Shown: positions 1 to 8,959 of the stretch, one piece after another
How the letters are laid out: every line of letters begins with the position of its first letter
How positions within the stretch are numbered: the stretch's first letter is position 1
Made by a program: the position numbers and the translations under genes
Notes under the pieces: model-generated
Seen by the model: the letters and a program-made list of their open reading frames with translations, nothing else
Databases searched by the model: none
Told to the model about the DNA's origin: nothing
NCBI GenBank assembly: GCA_026126065.1
Contig: JAHCJY010000001.1
Coordinates: forward strand, 248,001 to 312,000
Reading direction: 5' to 3'
Origin: Bauldia sp.
Lineage (GTDB): Bacteria > Pseudomonadota > Alphaproteobacteria > Rhizobiales > Kaistiaceae
Length of the DNA: 64,000 bases

Positions 1-901
1 GGCGGCGGACATCGCCGTCGGGACGATCGGCACCGTGACCGACGCCGAGAGCGTCGGCCGCTTCACGCCGCTGCCAGAGGCCGAGCTCTTCCGGATGGAG
101 TACTGGTCGCTCGAGCAGGCCAAACTCGGCAAGGCGGCCGAAAGGCCGCTGCAGGGCCAGATCGCCGTCATCACCGGCGGGGCGGGCGCGATCGGCGCCG
201 CGACGGCCGCCCTGTTCGCGCGGAACGGCGCCGAGGTGGCCGTCCTCGACCGCGACGGCGAACGGGCCGCAGCCGTCGCAGGATCCTTCGGTGGCATCGG
301 CGTGGCCTGCGACGTGACCGACCGTTCTTTGGTCGATGCCGCCTTCACCCGCGTGATCGAGACATTCGGTGGCCTCGATATCGTCGTCTCCAATGCGGGC
401 GCCGCGTGGCAGGGACGGATCGGCGAGGTCGACGACGCGACGTTGCGGCAGAGTTTCGAACTCAATTTCTTCGGTCACCAGGCCGTCGCGCAGGCGGCGG
501 TGAAGGTCATGCTGGCGCAGCGGACGGGCGGCGCGCTCCTGTTCAACGCCTCAAAGCAGGCGGTCAACCCCGGCGTGGCGTTCGGTCCCTACGGACTGCC
601 CAAGGCGGCGACCCTGTTTCTGTCGCGCCAATACGCGCTCGACCATGGCGCCGACGGCATCCGCTCGAACGCGGTGAACGCGGACCGCATCCGGTCGGGG
701 CTCCTCACTGACGCCATGATCGAGTCGCGGTCCGCGGCGCGCGGGCTGACGGAAACGGAGTACATGGCCGGGAACCTGCTCGGCCTTGAAGTAACGGCCA
801 ACGACGTGGCGGAGGCCTTCCTGCACCAGGCGCTTGCGCTTCGGACGACCGGGGGAGTGACGACAGTCGATGGCGGCAACATCGCCGCCGCACTCCGATA
901 G
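1..901 (+). CDS. Bifunctional class II aldolase / short-chain dehydrogenase, C-terminal SDR part (5' truncated by window)
   Basis: The frame is open at the left edge, so the gene starts outside the window. The visible part is an NAD(P)-binding short-chain dehydrogenase: a Rossmann glycine motif (ITGGAGAIGAA), the NAG motif (VSNAGAA), a serine region (FNASKQ) and the catalytic YxxxK as YGLPK, ending in a typical SDR tail (VDGGN). The stretch just before the Rossmann fold (PEAELFRMEYWSLEQAKL) is the linker seen in proteins that join a RhaD/FucA-like aldolase to an SDR, so the missing part should be the aldolase. Such proteins act in cytosolic deoxysugar or sugar-acid catabolism (rhamnose type). 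The exact substrate cannot be read from this part. Confidence 0.85.
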   Translation, partial: AADIAVGTIGTVTDAESVGRFTPLPEAELFRMEYWSLEQAKLGKAAERPLQGQIAVITGGAGAIGAATAALFARNGAEVAVLDRDGERAAAVAGSFGGIGVACDVTDRSLVDAAFTRVIETFGGLDIVVSNAGAAWQGRIGEVDDATLRQSFELNFFGHQAVAQAAVKVMLAQRTGGALLFNASKQAVNPGVAFGPYGLPKAATLFLSRQYALDHGADGIRSNAVNADRIRSGLLTDAMIESRSAARGLTETEYMAGNLLGLEVTANDVAEAFLHQALALRTTGGVTTVDGGNIAAALR

Positions 902-1512
902 GCCACGACTATTCGGAAATCCGCCCACCCGTCGCCTCCTTGATCTCCTCGAGGGTGATCAAATCGACCACGGCGCGGAACAGGCGGCAGCTACCGATGT
1001 CGCCGATCGGCGACGAAATGCGCGTCAGGCAAGGCCGCACTGCCGAGTCCGTCCACCCAGGCCATGTCGGAGCCCTGCTGGCGAGGAGAGTGCCGCAAGC
1101 TTCGTCCGCGAAGGCTCGGCCCGGTTCTTCGCTGCCTGCCTGCCATGGCGCCAGAGCAGGACGAGGGGACGTGGTTCATCGGGCTCCGGGGCGCCTCTGC
1201 GCGCCCAATAGAGGCCATCAACGTTCCTGCGGCCTGGAGGCGAGGCGCGTAGGATCAGGCGCCGCCGGCGGCTGACACAGCCAGCGATGGCCTCATTCGT
1301 CCCGCAGGTCTGGCGGGCAAGCAGAGCCCAGAGTAGCGCCGGTTGGGACATCGACCATGGTCCGATCGCCACAGCCATGCGTCCCGCCGTGACAGCACTC
1401 ACACCTTCCCTTCGGAGGGCGGTCTTCCAGTACGTCGACGGGCGCTTGGCGAGAAGGCTAGCGGAGGATTTGGCGATTGTCCTCGGAGTCATCCACAAGC
1501 CAGGAACGCGAA
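902..1512. other. Intergenic stretch with no confident gene
   Basis: About 600 bases separate the SDR gene from the terminator of the converging outer-membrane protein gene. Several frames are open on both strands but none shows a domain, a signal peptide or a good ribosome binding site. One minus-strand frame ending at the TAG at 909-911 reads like the C-terminus of an enzyme (…LITLEEIKEATGG…) for roughly 45 residues. It may be a relic of a gene lost here. Confidence 0.5.
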
Positions 1513-1536
1513 GGGGCGGGCACTGCTGCCCGCCCC
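1513..1536 (-). terminator. Hairpin terminator downstream of the outer-membrane protein gene
   Basis: A perfect 10-bp G+C stem (1513-1522 with 1527-1536) with a 4-base loop lies 22 bases beyond the stop of the minus-strand gene 1559-2440. The T-run on the minus strand is weak, so termination may be inefficient or factor-assisted. Confidence 0.6.
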
Positions 1537-1558
1537 CTCCACAGCCCCTCGGCGACGC

Positions 1559-2440
1559 CTAGAGGTGGATGTTGAAGCCAGCCTTGAAGATGTTCGTCGT
1601 CGACTGGACGCCAACCTGCGTCGGGAACACGAAGAAGCTCGTGCCCAGGAAGTTGTGGTTCAACCGCACGCGGTTGTACTCGCCGAAGATCGAAATGTTG
1701 TTGCCGATCGCGACCTCGAGGCCACCACCGTAGACGAGGCCGTGGGCCATCTCCGTATCGGTGAAGCCCAGCGTGTTCGTCCACGACGCCTGGCCAATGG
1801 CGAGGCCGACCTCGCCATAGGCAAGAGCGCGGCCGAACGCGAAGCCGGCACGGACCGTCGCGGTCGTCAGACGCGAAATCTCGAACCGGCTGTTCCACTC
1901 AATAAGGCCGAACTCGCCCTGGTCGATGAAGGCGTAGGACTGGAAGTCCGCCTGGATGTTGGCGAACGAATGCGCAACCTCGGCACCGACGACGAAGCCG
2001 TTCGGGCCGTTGCCGAACTGGAAGTTGAAGCCGATCTGGGCGCCAGCGAGGTATCCGCGCGTGGTGGGGGCGTCTTCCTGCTGGAGGAAGTACTTGACGT
2101 CAGCGGCGTTCTGATCAGGATTCAATGTACCTGCGAACAGGTTCCAGTCGCAGTCGCCGTCGGCATCGAAATCATCGCCGGGCTCTTCGACGAAGAAGTA
2201 GGCCGTAGCTGGCCCCAGATCATCGTCGTCACATGTAAGCCCGTCCGCCAGCCGGCCGCGGGCAAGCCCGGCGTGTCCGCCAATGTAACCACCGGTCCAG
2301 ATTCTCACCGGTGCCGGTACGGGCGCCGGGGCAACCACTGTCGGGGCCACGACGATGGGCATTGGGTCGGCAGCATGTGCAACGCCGCCAGCGGCTACAA
2401 GCGCGCCCATGGCCACGCTCGTCAAAAACAGCTTCTTCAT
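1559..2440 (-). CDS. Outer-membrane beta-barrel porin-family protein
   Basis: 293-residue secreted protein. The start at 2440 is favoured over an in-frame upstream codon because it gives a textbook signal peptide (MKKLFLTSVAMGAL…AHA, cleavage near residue 23) and follows an AGGAGA ribosome binding site. The mature N-terminus is a proline/valine/alanine-rich spacer, followed by W-x-G-x-Y-I-G-G, the usual start of OMP_b-brl barrels of alphaproteobacteria, then alternating strand patterns with many aromatic residues, ending FKAGFNIHL. The likely place is the outer membrane, with a structural or small-solute role. It is the last gene on the minus strand after the TctABC transporter, but a gap of over 130 bases suggests its own promoter. 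A shorter protein at 53176-53688 ends almost the same way. Confidence 0.82.
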   Translation of the reverse strand: MKKLFLTSVAMGALVAAGGVAHAADPMPIVVAPTVVAPAPVPAPVRIWTGGYIGGHAGLARGRLADGLTCDDDDLGPATAYFFVEEPGDDFDADGDCDWNLFAGTLNPDQNAADVKYFLQQEDAPTTRGYLAGAQIGFNFQFGNGPNGFVVGAEVAHSFANIQADFQSYAFIDQGEFGLIEWNSRFEISRLTTATVRAGFAFGRALAYGEVGLAIGQASWTNTLGFTDTEMAHGLVYGGGLEVAIGNNISIFGEYNRVRLNHNFLGTSFFVFPTQVGVQSTTNIFKAGFNIHL

Positions 2441-2575
2441 GAGAATCTCCTCTCGGCCTCCAGGAAGCGCCATCCTACTACCAGCCCCGGCGTTTCACTA
2501 TCGCGACGGTCCAATGTTCAGCAGTTTGCGAGAGACTGTGGCACTGAAGCAACATCTGGCAAAGGACAGGCTGGT

Positions 2576-4504
2576 TCAGAAGCCGAAGAGCCAAGGCTTT
2601 GGCCAAGTCTGGGGAACGAGAAGATCAAACACAATGAAGATCACAAGGGCGACGACCAAGGCCCGTACGATAAGCCGGGGCAGCTTGGTGCCTCCGAGCC
2701 ACAACCCGCACGCGATAATAAAGCCGATCGCCGCAATGTAGCGGCCGAACGCGAGCATCAATACCGCGAGTCCGGCGGCGGGCACCAGAAGTAGGACCTC
2801 CGAGCCAAACCTACCTATGGGTGCGCTCGGCGATGATGGCTGCGGGCGAATTCGAACGAAAACGAGGTACGCCAGGTAGGCGATTGTCAGCGCCGCAAGC
2901 AGGCCCGATGTGACCATCGGGAAGACCCCTGCGTCGAAGGGCAACTGCGAGGCCGTAACGAGGCAGTACACTGCGAGTGTCGCAAGGAGGCCTGTAAAGC
3001 CAATGTTCACCAGGGGGTAGGCCTGAGGCAGGGCAGTCCCCACGGATCGCCGTCGCGCCCGTTCGCGCTGGACCACGGCGAACACCGTGAGCGCGAGAAT
3101 CGCGATCACCACCGGCTGAGTGAGCCAGGACCATCCGGACAACTGCAGGGTCAGGAACGAGAAGCGCTCGAGATTGGGTCCCAGCACGAATCCAAGAGCG
3201 AACGCCGCTCTTGGCCAACTCAAATTGTGCATCACGATCCCAAGCAGTCCAAAGCTGATCAGGAAGGCAAGATCGAGAACATCCTTCTTGACGACGAACG
3301 CCCCCACGGCGACGAAGACGATCGCCAGCGGCACAAGGACCCGCGCTGGAACGAGGGCAAGCTTGACGAGATGACGGGTTAGAGCGAGGCACAGGCCCGC
3401 GCCCATGATGTTCGCGAGCGCGATGCTCAAGATCATCGCGACCAGGATCGGCGCGTGCTCCGTCAGCATCCTCGGCCCCGGGGTAAGGCCCTGGATCGTG
3501 AAGGCGCCCAACAGGATCGCCATCGTCACGCTGCCGGGGATGCCAAGGGCTATGGTCGGTATCAGCGACCCGCTCTCCTTGGCGTTGTTGGCGCTTTCCG
3601 GCGCGATTACGCCGCGAACGTTGCCCTCGCCATAAGGGACATCTCCGGGGCGCCTTCGGCGTGTCGCACGGGCATACGCGATCCAGTCGATGATGATGAT
3701 GCCGATGCCGGGAACTGCCCCGAGGAGGGAGCCTATGGTGCTGCTGCTGAGCACCAGCTTCCACTCACGCAGCGCGTCCCGGATACCGCGCCTTACTCCA
3801 CCAGGTTCGGGCTTCGTCGAGGAGATCTGAATCTGGCCGCGAAAGAAAAGCGATGCCAGCTCAGGAATCCCGAACAGGCCGAGGAAGATGACCGCAACCG
3901 GAAGACCTTCCCAGAGGTAAAGTTCGCCGAAGGTCCATCGCTCCGTACCGAGCTGCGGGTCGAGGCCCACATAGCCGGCGAGAATCCCGAGTAGCGCGGC
4001 GATCAGCCCCTTGACCGGCGCGCTGCCGGCGAGAATGGCAACCAGGGTCAAGCCGAATATCGTGACGGCGAGAAGATCACCAAAGTTCAGAAACAGCACC
4101 AAGGGCTTCATGATCGGGATTGATGCGGCGAGCACCAGAGCCCCGAATACGCCGCCGATCATCGACGAGGTGTACGCCGCGCCGAAAGCCCGGCCCGCCT
4201 GGTTCTTCTTGGCCATCGGGTGGCCGTCCATCACCGTGGCGATGGCGCCGACCGTGCCCGGAACGCCGATCAGAACTGCGGGGATGGTATCCGATGTCGT
4301 CAGGACCGAACTCATCCCGAGCAGCAAGGCGAAAGCGGCGTAAGGGTCGAGGGCGTAGGTCAGCGGCACCAGCAGCGTCAGGCCGAAGATGCCGCCGATC
4401 CCGGGAATGACGCCGATGACCAGGCCTGCCAGCACGCCACAGGCGAGCATCAGCAGCCGGCTCGGCTCGATGAGTTCCCCGAGCGCGGTGAGGACTACAT
4501 CCAT
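2576..4504 (-). CDS. Tripartite tricarboxylate transporter, fused TctA-TctB membrane subunit
   Basis: 642 residues. Residues 1 to about 490 are the large TctA permease, with the signature glycine/proline motifs near the N-terminus (IGVIPGIGGIFG) and the repeated version near the middle (LGAVPGIGI), and about 12 hydrophobic segments. The last 150 residues form a separate four-helix unit matching the small TctB subunit, which is usually a separate gene. The family is a secondary, binding-protein-dependent symporter for carboxylates in the inner membrane. The partner binding protein TctC lies 20 bases upstream in the same transcript. Substrate is unknown; the adjacent CoA ligases suggest a mono- or aromatic carboxylate and not necessarily citrate. 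Confidence 0.9.
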   Translation of the reverse strand: MDVVLTALGELIEPSRLLMLACGVLAGLVIGVIPGIGGIFGLTLLVPLTYALDPYAAFALLLGMSSVLTTSDTIPAVLIGVPGTVGAIATVMDGHPMAKKNQAGRAFGAAYTSSMIGGVFGALVLAASIPIMKPLVLFLNFGDLLAVTIFGLTLVAILAGSAPVKGLIAALLGILAGYVGLDPQLGTERWTFGELYLWEGLPVAVIFLGLFGIPELASLFFRGQIQISSTKPEPGGVRRGIRDALREWKLVLSSSTIGSLLGAVPGIGIIIIDWIAYARATRRRRPGDVPYGEGNVRGVIAPESANNAKESGSLIPTIALGIPGSVTMAILLGAFTIQGLTPGPRMLTEHAPILVAMILSIALANIMGAGLCLALTRHLVKLALVPARVLVPLAIVFVAVGAFVVKKDVLDLAFLISFGLLGIVMHNLSWPRAAFALGFVLGPNLERFSFLTLQLSGWSWLTQPVVIAILALTVFAVVQRERARRRSVGTALPQAYPLVNIGFTGLLATLAVYCLVTASQLPFDAGVFPMVTSGLLAALTIAYLAYLVFVRIRPQPSSPSAPIGRFGSEVLLLVPAAGLAVLMLAFGRYIAAIGFIIACGLWLGGTKLPRLIVRALVVALVIFIVFDLLVPQTWPKPWLFGF

Positions 4505-4524
4505 GGGCTAATCGACGACGACGC

Positions 4525-5511
4525 CTATTGAATGAGAGCGCGCGCGGCTGCCTGAATCGCCGGGTCGGTCTGGTAGAGCTGATCAACCAACGCCTGCACC
4601 TCGGCTCCGGGAGTCACGGAGATTTCAATCCCGAGACGGTCCATGTCCTCAACGAAGGCCGGATCAGTTGCGGCAGCCAGGAACGCGTCCCGCAGAATGG
4701 TGACCGTTTCCGGCGGCGTATCGGGGTGGGCCACCACGGGGAAACGGACGCGATTGGAGAAGAAGATCAGCGCAAGCGCTTCCCGCGTTGTGGGATCCTG
4801 GACGCGGTCGAGGATGAACTCCGCCCCCTCTATAAGGCCGAACCTTTCAGGTGCGAGTTCCGCAACAACGTGCATGTCGAACGCGGCGCGCATCCGCTCG
4901 AACTCCGACGAAGAGATGCCGCAGAAGGCGTGCGCTTCCCCCCGCGCCAGGGAAAGATTGACCTCGGCGACGCCGCGAAAGCCGGTGACGATGTTGAAAT
5001 CGGCGCCGAAGATGCGTTCGATTGCGACGGCCGCATAGAAAGTCGAACTCGTCCCGACCGACGCCATGACGACACCCGGGGTAGTGATGAGTTTGTCGAA
5101 GGTGTCGAGACCTGAGGCGGCCGTCGTCACGCAGTAGGTTGGGGCGTTGCCGAAGGTCAGGATGTACTGGAATCTCTGCGGATCGTAGGTTGTTGTCTCC
5201 GGCGCCAGCACCCGATCAAGTGGGACGCTTGGAGAGATCATTATGACGGCACTGCCGTCGCGTGGGCCGGTCTGGAGGTAGAGGTTCAGAAGCCGCAAGC
5301 CCCCCGCGCCATCGACGTTCTCGACGATGATCTGTGGATTGCCGGGTAGATACTGCCCGAGCTGGTTGCCCGCGGAGCGAGCCAGAAGGTCATATGACGC
5401 GCCCGGTGGAAAGCCGACCTGTATGCTCACGCGGTTGGCGTCGAATGCTGCGGTCGGCGTGCTCAGCACAACCACCGCGAGCGCCAGTGAAGCAGCCGTT
5501 CTGAAAGTCAT
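4525..5511 (-). CDS. TctC-family periplasmic substrate-binding protein (Bug receptor)
   Basis: 328 residues with a signal peptide (MTFRTAASLALAVVVL…, cleavage near residue 22). It has the family layout: FPPGASYDLLAR near the mature N-terminus (the usual PGG-x-D loop that contacts the carboxylate), then the GAGG turn in the first lobe. It should bind an organic acid in the periplasm and deliver it to the TctAB protein encoded 20 bases downstream. The acyl-CoA ligase gene ends 44 bases upstream, so the genes are probably co-transcribed. Confidence 0.9.
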   Translation of the reverse strand: MTFRTAASLALAVVVLSTPTAAFDANRVSIQVGFPPGASYDLLARSAGNQLGQYLPGNPQIIVENVDGAGGLRLLNLYLQTGPRDGSAVIMISPSVPLDRVLAPETTTYDPQRFQYILTFGNAPTYCVTTAASGLDTFDKLITTPGVVMASVGTSSTFYAAVAIERIFGADFNIVTGFRGVAEVNLSLARGEAHAFCGISSSEFERMRAAFDMHVVAELAPERFGLIEGAEFILDRVQDPTTREALALIFFSNRVRFPVVAHPDTPPETVTILRDAFLAAATDPAFVEDMDRLGIEISVTPGAEVQALVDQLYQTDPAIQAAARALIQ

Positions 5512-5555
5512 ATCCGCCTCCCCAACCTTCCTGCGGCGCGTTCCTCAGCAGGCTC

Positions 5556-6992
5556 TCACGGCACAGTCAGGTCGGCAACTCTACTCTCGTGAACCGCTGA
5601 AAGGTACCTGCGATCGAGCTTGCCCGCAGCGGTGCGCGGGATCGAGTCGGCGAAGAACACCCGGAACACGAAACCCCTGCGGACTCCCTCCGCCAGAGCG
5701 GCGCGAATGTGGCGCTCGGTGACCAATTCCCGATCCGCAACGAGGACGAGGCCTGCATCATCCGATCCCAAGCCATTGGAGACCGCGAAGGCAGCGACAT
5801 CGCTGACGCCGGGGACGCTCGCGAATTCCTTCTCGAAGAGCTCAGGCGCCCGCTTCGTGCCGCCGGCGTTGATGAATTCGGCCCGGCGTCCGGTAAGGAC
5901 GACATTGCCATCATCGTCGAGGGTGCCGACGTCGCCGGTGGCTACCCACCCGGCAGCGTCGTACGGTCCCTCGGCGTTGAGGTACTGCGACCCCCTGACC
6001 GCCTCTGGCACTTTGAGATGGAGCTCCCCGTCCGGGGCCACAGCGCCACTGTCGTCGAGGAACCGGAACGGTATGGAAGGGCGGATCCTGCCCACGATCG
6101 CCGTGCGGTGCGGCGCGTCCGTAACCCTGAAATGCGAGACAAGTCCGCTCTCGGTTGAACCGTAGGCGTTATAGACCACTCCGCCGAAAGCCTCTTCGGC
6201 CGCTGCCGCCAAGTCCGGCGCGACCGTGGCGCCACCGACCACGAACTGCTTCATCTTCGGTACCGGTCCGCTGTAGTCGCGCAGGCCATCGAGGAGCAGA
6301 CGGAGCACGAGGGGGGGGACGCGGGCATAGCGCGCACCAATCTCGGCCATCTTCGACAGGGTCTTTTGCGGATTTCGGTCCGGGACAATGTGCGTCTGTC
6401 CCAGGACAAGAGCAATCAGACCTCCCTGAAAGCCGGCCGAAGTGGATGGATTGAACCCTACAAGAAGGGGCGCATCGACGGCGCCCATTGCCCGGTTCGA
6501 AACGTCCAGGCGGGCGAGGAGGACGTTCTCGCCGAACGCCTGTAGTTTGGGAAAGCCCGTCGTTCCGGACGTGCTGGTAATAATGCCGCCCACGCCGCGT
6601 TGGAGTATCGGCCGATCGGCCGGGCGCAGCCAGCTTGGGTCCAGCCGAAGAATCCGTGGGTCCGGCGAGCCCGGATCGATGCCGTCGACGATGTAGAAGT
6701 TCACGCCGGTTCTTTCGCCCGGAGCAGGGAGCGGCGGGCCGAAGAGTGCCGCGCCAGCGCCGATCCGCATCAGGGCCAGCGTGAGCGCCAGGCGAGTGCC
6801 GCGATCAGCGACATGGATTGAAACGATGTTGCCGGTCTGCACGCCGCGTTCAAGGAGAGCCTGAGCCAGCGAGTGGATCGAGTAGTAGAGTCGCTCGAAC
6901 GAGACTGGTTCTCCATCCTCCGCGAAGATGGCGGCTCGGTTCGGGAAGTTGCGACAGGCGACATCAAAGCGCTCTGAAATCGTCTCCATCAT
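5556..6992 (-). CDS. AMP-dependent acyl/aryl-CoA synthetase, ANL superfamily (copy 1)
   Basis: 478 residues; two adjacent ATG codons are possible starts. Adenylation motifs in order: A3 phosphate loop TSTSGTTGFPK near residue 140, A5 YGSTESG near 280, A7 GWVATGDVG near 345, the hinge motif as GRRAEFINAGGTKRAPE near 365, and the A10 lysine in RTAAGKLDRR near 460. It should make an acyl-AMP and then an acyl-CoA in the cytosol. At 478 residues it is shorter than typical 520-650-residue ligases. The hinge deviates from the common GR-x-DD-x-IK-x-GG form, having E and N where D and K are usual. It closely resembles the next gene upstream; the pair is a tandem duplication feeding the TctABC operon. 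Confidence 0.85.
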   Translation of the reverse strand: MMETISERFDVACRNFPNRAAIFAEDGEPVSFERLYYSIHSLAQALLERGVQTGNIVSIHVADRGTRLALTLALMRIGAGAALFGPPLPAPGERTGVNFYIVDGIDPGSPDPRILRLDPSWLRPADRPILQRGVGGIITSTSGTTGFPKLQAFGENVLLARLDVSNRAMGAVDAPLLVGFNPSTSAGFQGGLIALVLGQTHIVPDRNPQKTLSKMAEIGARYARVPPLVLRLLLDGLRDYSGPVPKMKQFVVGGATVAPDLAAAAEEAFGGVVYNAYGSTESGLVSHFRVTDAPHRTAIVGRIRPSIPFRFLDDSGAVAPDGELHLKVPEAVRGSQYLNAEGPYDAAGWVATGDVGTLDDDGNVVLTGRRAEFINAGGTKRAPELFEKEFASVPGVSDVAAFAVSNGLGSDDAGLVLVADRELVTERHIRAALAEGVRRGFVFRVFFADSIPRTAAGKLDRRYLSAVHESRVADLTVP

Positions 6993-7081
6993 CCATCCAG
7001 GCTGCGTTCTCTCATCATTGTCTGAACCGTCCCGGCGGTATGGCGATGGTCTGCCATCCGGGCCGAGCGAACCTGCTCGGC

Positions 7082-8518
7082 TTAGCCCACGACGAGGTCG
7101 GCTGTCCTGTCGCGGTACTGGTCCGCCAGTTCCTTTCGGCTCACCTTTCCGGCCGCGCTGACAGGGATTTCCTTCACGAAGAAGATGCGGAAGACGAGTC
7201 CGCCCGGGACGCCCTGCGAAAGGGCCTCACGCAGCTCTTCATCGCTCACCCTTTCGCGGTTGGCGACCAGCGCAACGCCGGCGTCGTCCGAGCCCCACCC
7301 ATTGTCGAGCGCGAATGCAGCAACGCTCTGCACGCCGGGAAGACGCGCGAGGCTCGCTTCAAAATACTCGGGAGCCCGCTTCGTGCCGCCGGCGTTGATA
7401 TATTCCGATCGGCGTCCGGTCAGAACAAGGTTGCCGTCCGCCCCGACAAAACCGATATCGCCGGTGGCAAGCCAGCCGTCCGCATCGTACGGTCCTGGCG
7501 CATTGAGATACGCCGATCCGCGAACCTCCTTCGGTATCTGAAGATACAGTTCGCCACTTTCTGCGACCTCTCCATTCTCCCCGAGGAACTTGTGGTTGAA
7601 CTGCTTGGGTATCTTGCCGACAGTTCCCAAGGCTTCAGGGGCGTCGGTGATGCGGAAATAGCACACGCCGCCCGACTCGGTTGAGCCATAACCAGTATAG
7701 ACTTTGCAACCGAAGATTTCCTCGGCCTCGGCTGCCAGGTCCGGCGAAAGGATCGCGCCGCCCACGAGAATCTGTTCCAGCTTTGGCATCGGCCCCTCAA
7801 ACCGTCGGGCCGCGTCCAGCAGAAGACGCAACAGATAGGTTGGCAATTGTGCGTTGCGCACGCCGACACTGTTCATCGCCTGCAACGTTTTCACTGGGTC
7901 ACTGTGCTGCCAAATCTGCGTTTGTCCGAGTGTCAGGGCCGCCACGGACATACGGAAGCCGGCACTCGTGGCTGGGTTGAAGCCGATCAGCGTGGGGCCT
8001 TCCTGCGGACCGTGGACGCGACTGGAGAGGTCTTGCCGGGCAAGAACGACCGCCTCGCTCATCGCCTGGTACTTGGGGGTGCCCGTCGTACCCGAAGTCC
8101 CAACTATGATCCCGCCGACACCGCGCTGGGGTACCGCCCTGTCGATGGGTCGGAGCCAACTGGCATCCAGTCGAAGCACGGGCAGACCGGACGGCACTTC
8201 GGTGGACTCGTCCACAATGTAGTGATCCACGCCGTTCTTGCCGCCCGCCTTTGGCAGCTCATGATCGAACAGGGCCAGACCCGAGCCAATCCGAAGCACT
8301 GCCAGCGACAACGCCAGTCGCGCACTGAGTCCGCCGACCCTGAGGGCGACGACGTGCTTCTGCCGCACGCCATGATCGATCAGTGTCTGGGCAATCGAGT
8401 GCACCGAATAGTAGAGGCGCTCGAAAGGGATAGGCGTACCGTCGCCGTCGAAGACCGCAACCCGGTCCGGGTAGTTCCGGCACGCGACGTCAAACCGCCG
8501 GGACACGACCTCTGCCAA
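7082..8518 (-). CDS. AMP-dependent acyl/aryl-CoA synthetase, ANL superfamily (copy 2)
   Basis: 478 residues, the same length as its downstream neighbour and alignable from the first residues (RRFDVACRNYPDRVAVF against ERFDVACRNFPNRAAIF). The start is a TTG at 8518, six or seven bases after a GGAG box; a GTG four codons on is possible. Motifs: TSGTTGTPK, YGSTESG, GWLATGDIG, the hinge GRRSEYINAGGTKRAPE and the catalytic lysine in SAAGKVSRKEL. It shares the unusual hinge with copy 1, so the change predates the duplication. It is the first gene of the probable five-gene minus-strand cluster. Two diverged ligases may handle two related substrates of the same transporter. Confidence 0.84.
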   Translation of the reverse strand: MAEVVSRRFDVACRNYPDRVAVFDGDGTPIPFERLYYSVHSIAQTLIDHGVRQKHVVALRVGGLSARLALSLAVLRIGSGLALFDHELPKAGGKNGVDHYIVDESTEVPSGLPVLRLDASWLRPIDRAVPQRGVGGIIVGTSGTTGTPKYQAMSEAVVLARQDLSSRVHGPQEGPTLIGFNPATSAGFRMSVAALTLGQTQIWQHSDPVKTLQAMNSVGVRNAQLPTYLLRLLLDAARRFEGPMPKLEQILVGGAILSPDLAAEAEEIFGCKVYTGYGSTESGGVCYFRITDAPEALGTVGKIPKQFNHKFLGENGEVAESGELYLQIPKEVRGSAYLNAPGPYDADGWLATGDIGFVGADGNLVLTGRRSEYINAGGTKRAPEYFEASLARLPGVQSVAAFALDNGWGSDDAGVALVANRERVSDEELREALSQGVPGGLVFRIFFVKEIPVSAAGKVSRKELADQYRDRTADLVVG

Positions 8519-8959
8519 CGGACGCTCCGCTTGTCTTGTGCCCTGCGCCTTGGCGCCGACCTCCCGCGTGCTCTAAGCCCAATTTGCGGGGGGGACAAGG
8601 AAGGATCGTACCCTCCCCAAGACCGCGCTGCGACGTGGGAACGTACACCCCGAGGCGATGGAGAAGAGCCTCCCTCCGGTGCGGCAAGGATCGACGCAAA
8701 CCGTTGGACGACCACAAGCGCGAGAGCGACCGAGAGTCGCTCGGTTGAACGCGAATGATCGACAACTGACGCCGCAGCTTCGGTCATTCCTCGCGTCAGG
8801 GACTTCGTCCTGCGCGGTGCAGCCCGGAGCGTACCGGCTCAGCCCCGGATGTCGGTTCTTCTCACCCACCAGTCAGTCCGTTGGCGACGGGGGCACGGTG
8901 GACGTGGATTCTGAGCTCGCTTGCATCTGCCACTGAGGCCGCATGGAAAGGCGGCTCGC
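8519..8959. other. Intergenic stretch, nothing recognised
   Basis: About 440 bases between the stop of the first stress-protein gene and the start of the second CoA ligase gene. It should hold the promoter of the ligase/TctABC cluster on the minus strand. Short open frames exist on both strands but none has a convincing start, domain or base-composition pattern. No strong hairpin or repeat was seen. Confidence 0.5.

Noticed and set aside
1343..2794. 483-residue plus-strand frame over the outer-membrane protein gene
   Set aside because: The minus-strand gene has a signal peptide, ribosome binding site and barrel pattern; the plus-strand frame has none of these.
8380..8787. 135-residue minus-strand frame around the start of the second CoA ligase
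   Set aside because: It overlaps the ligase N-terminus in another frame, has no domain and is Arg/Ser-rich like other shadows.
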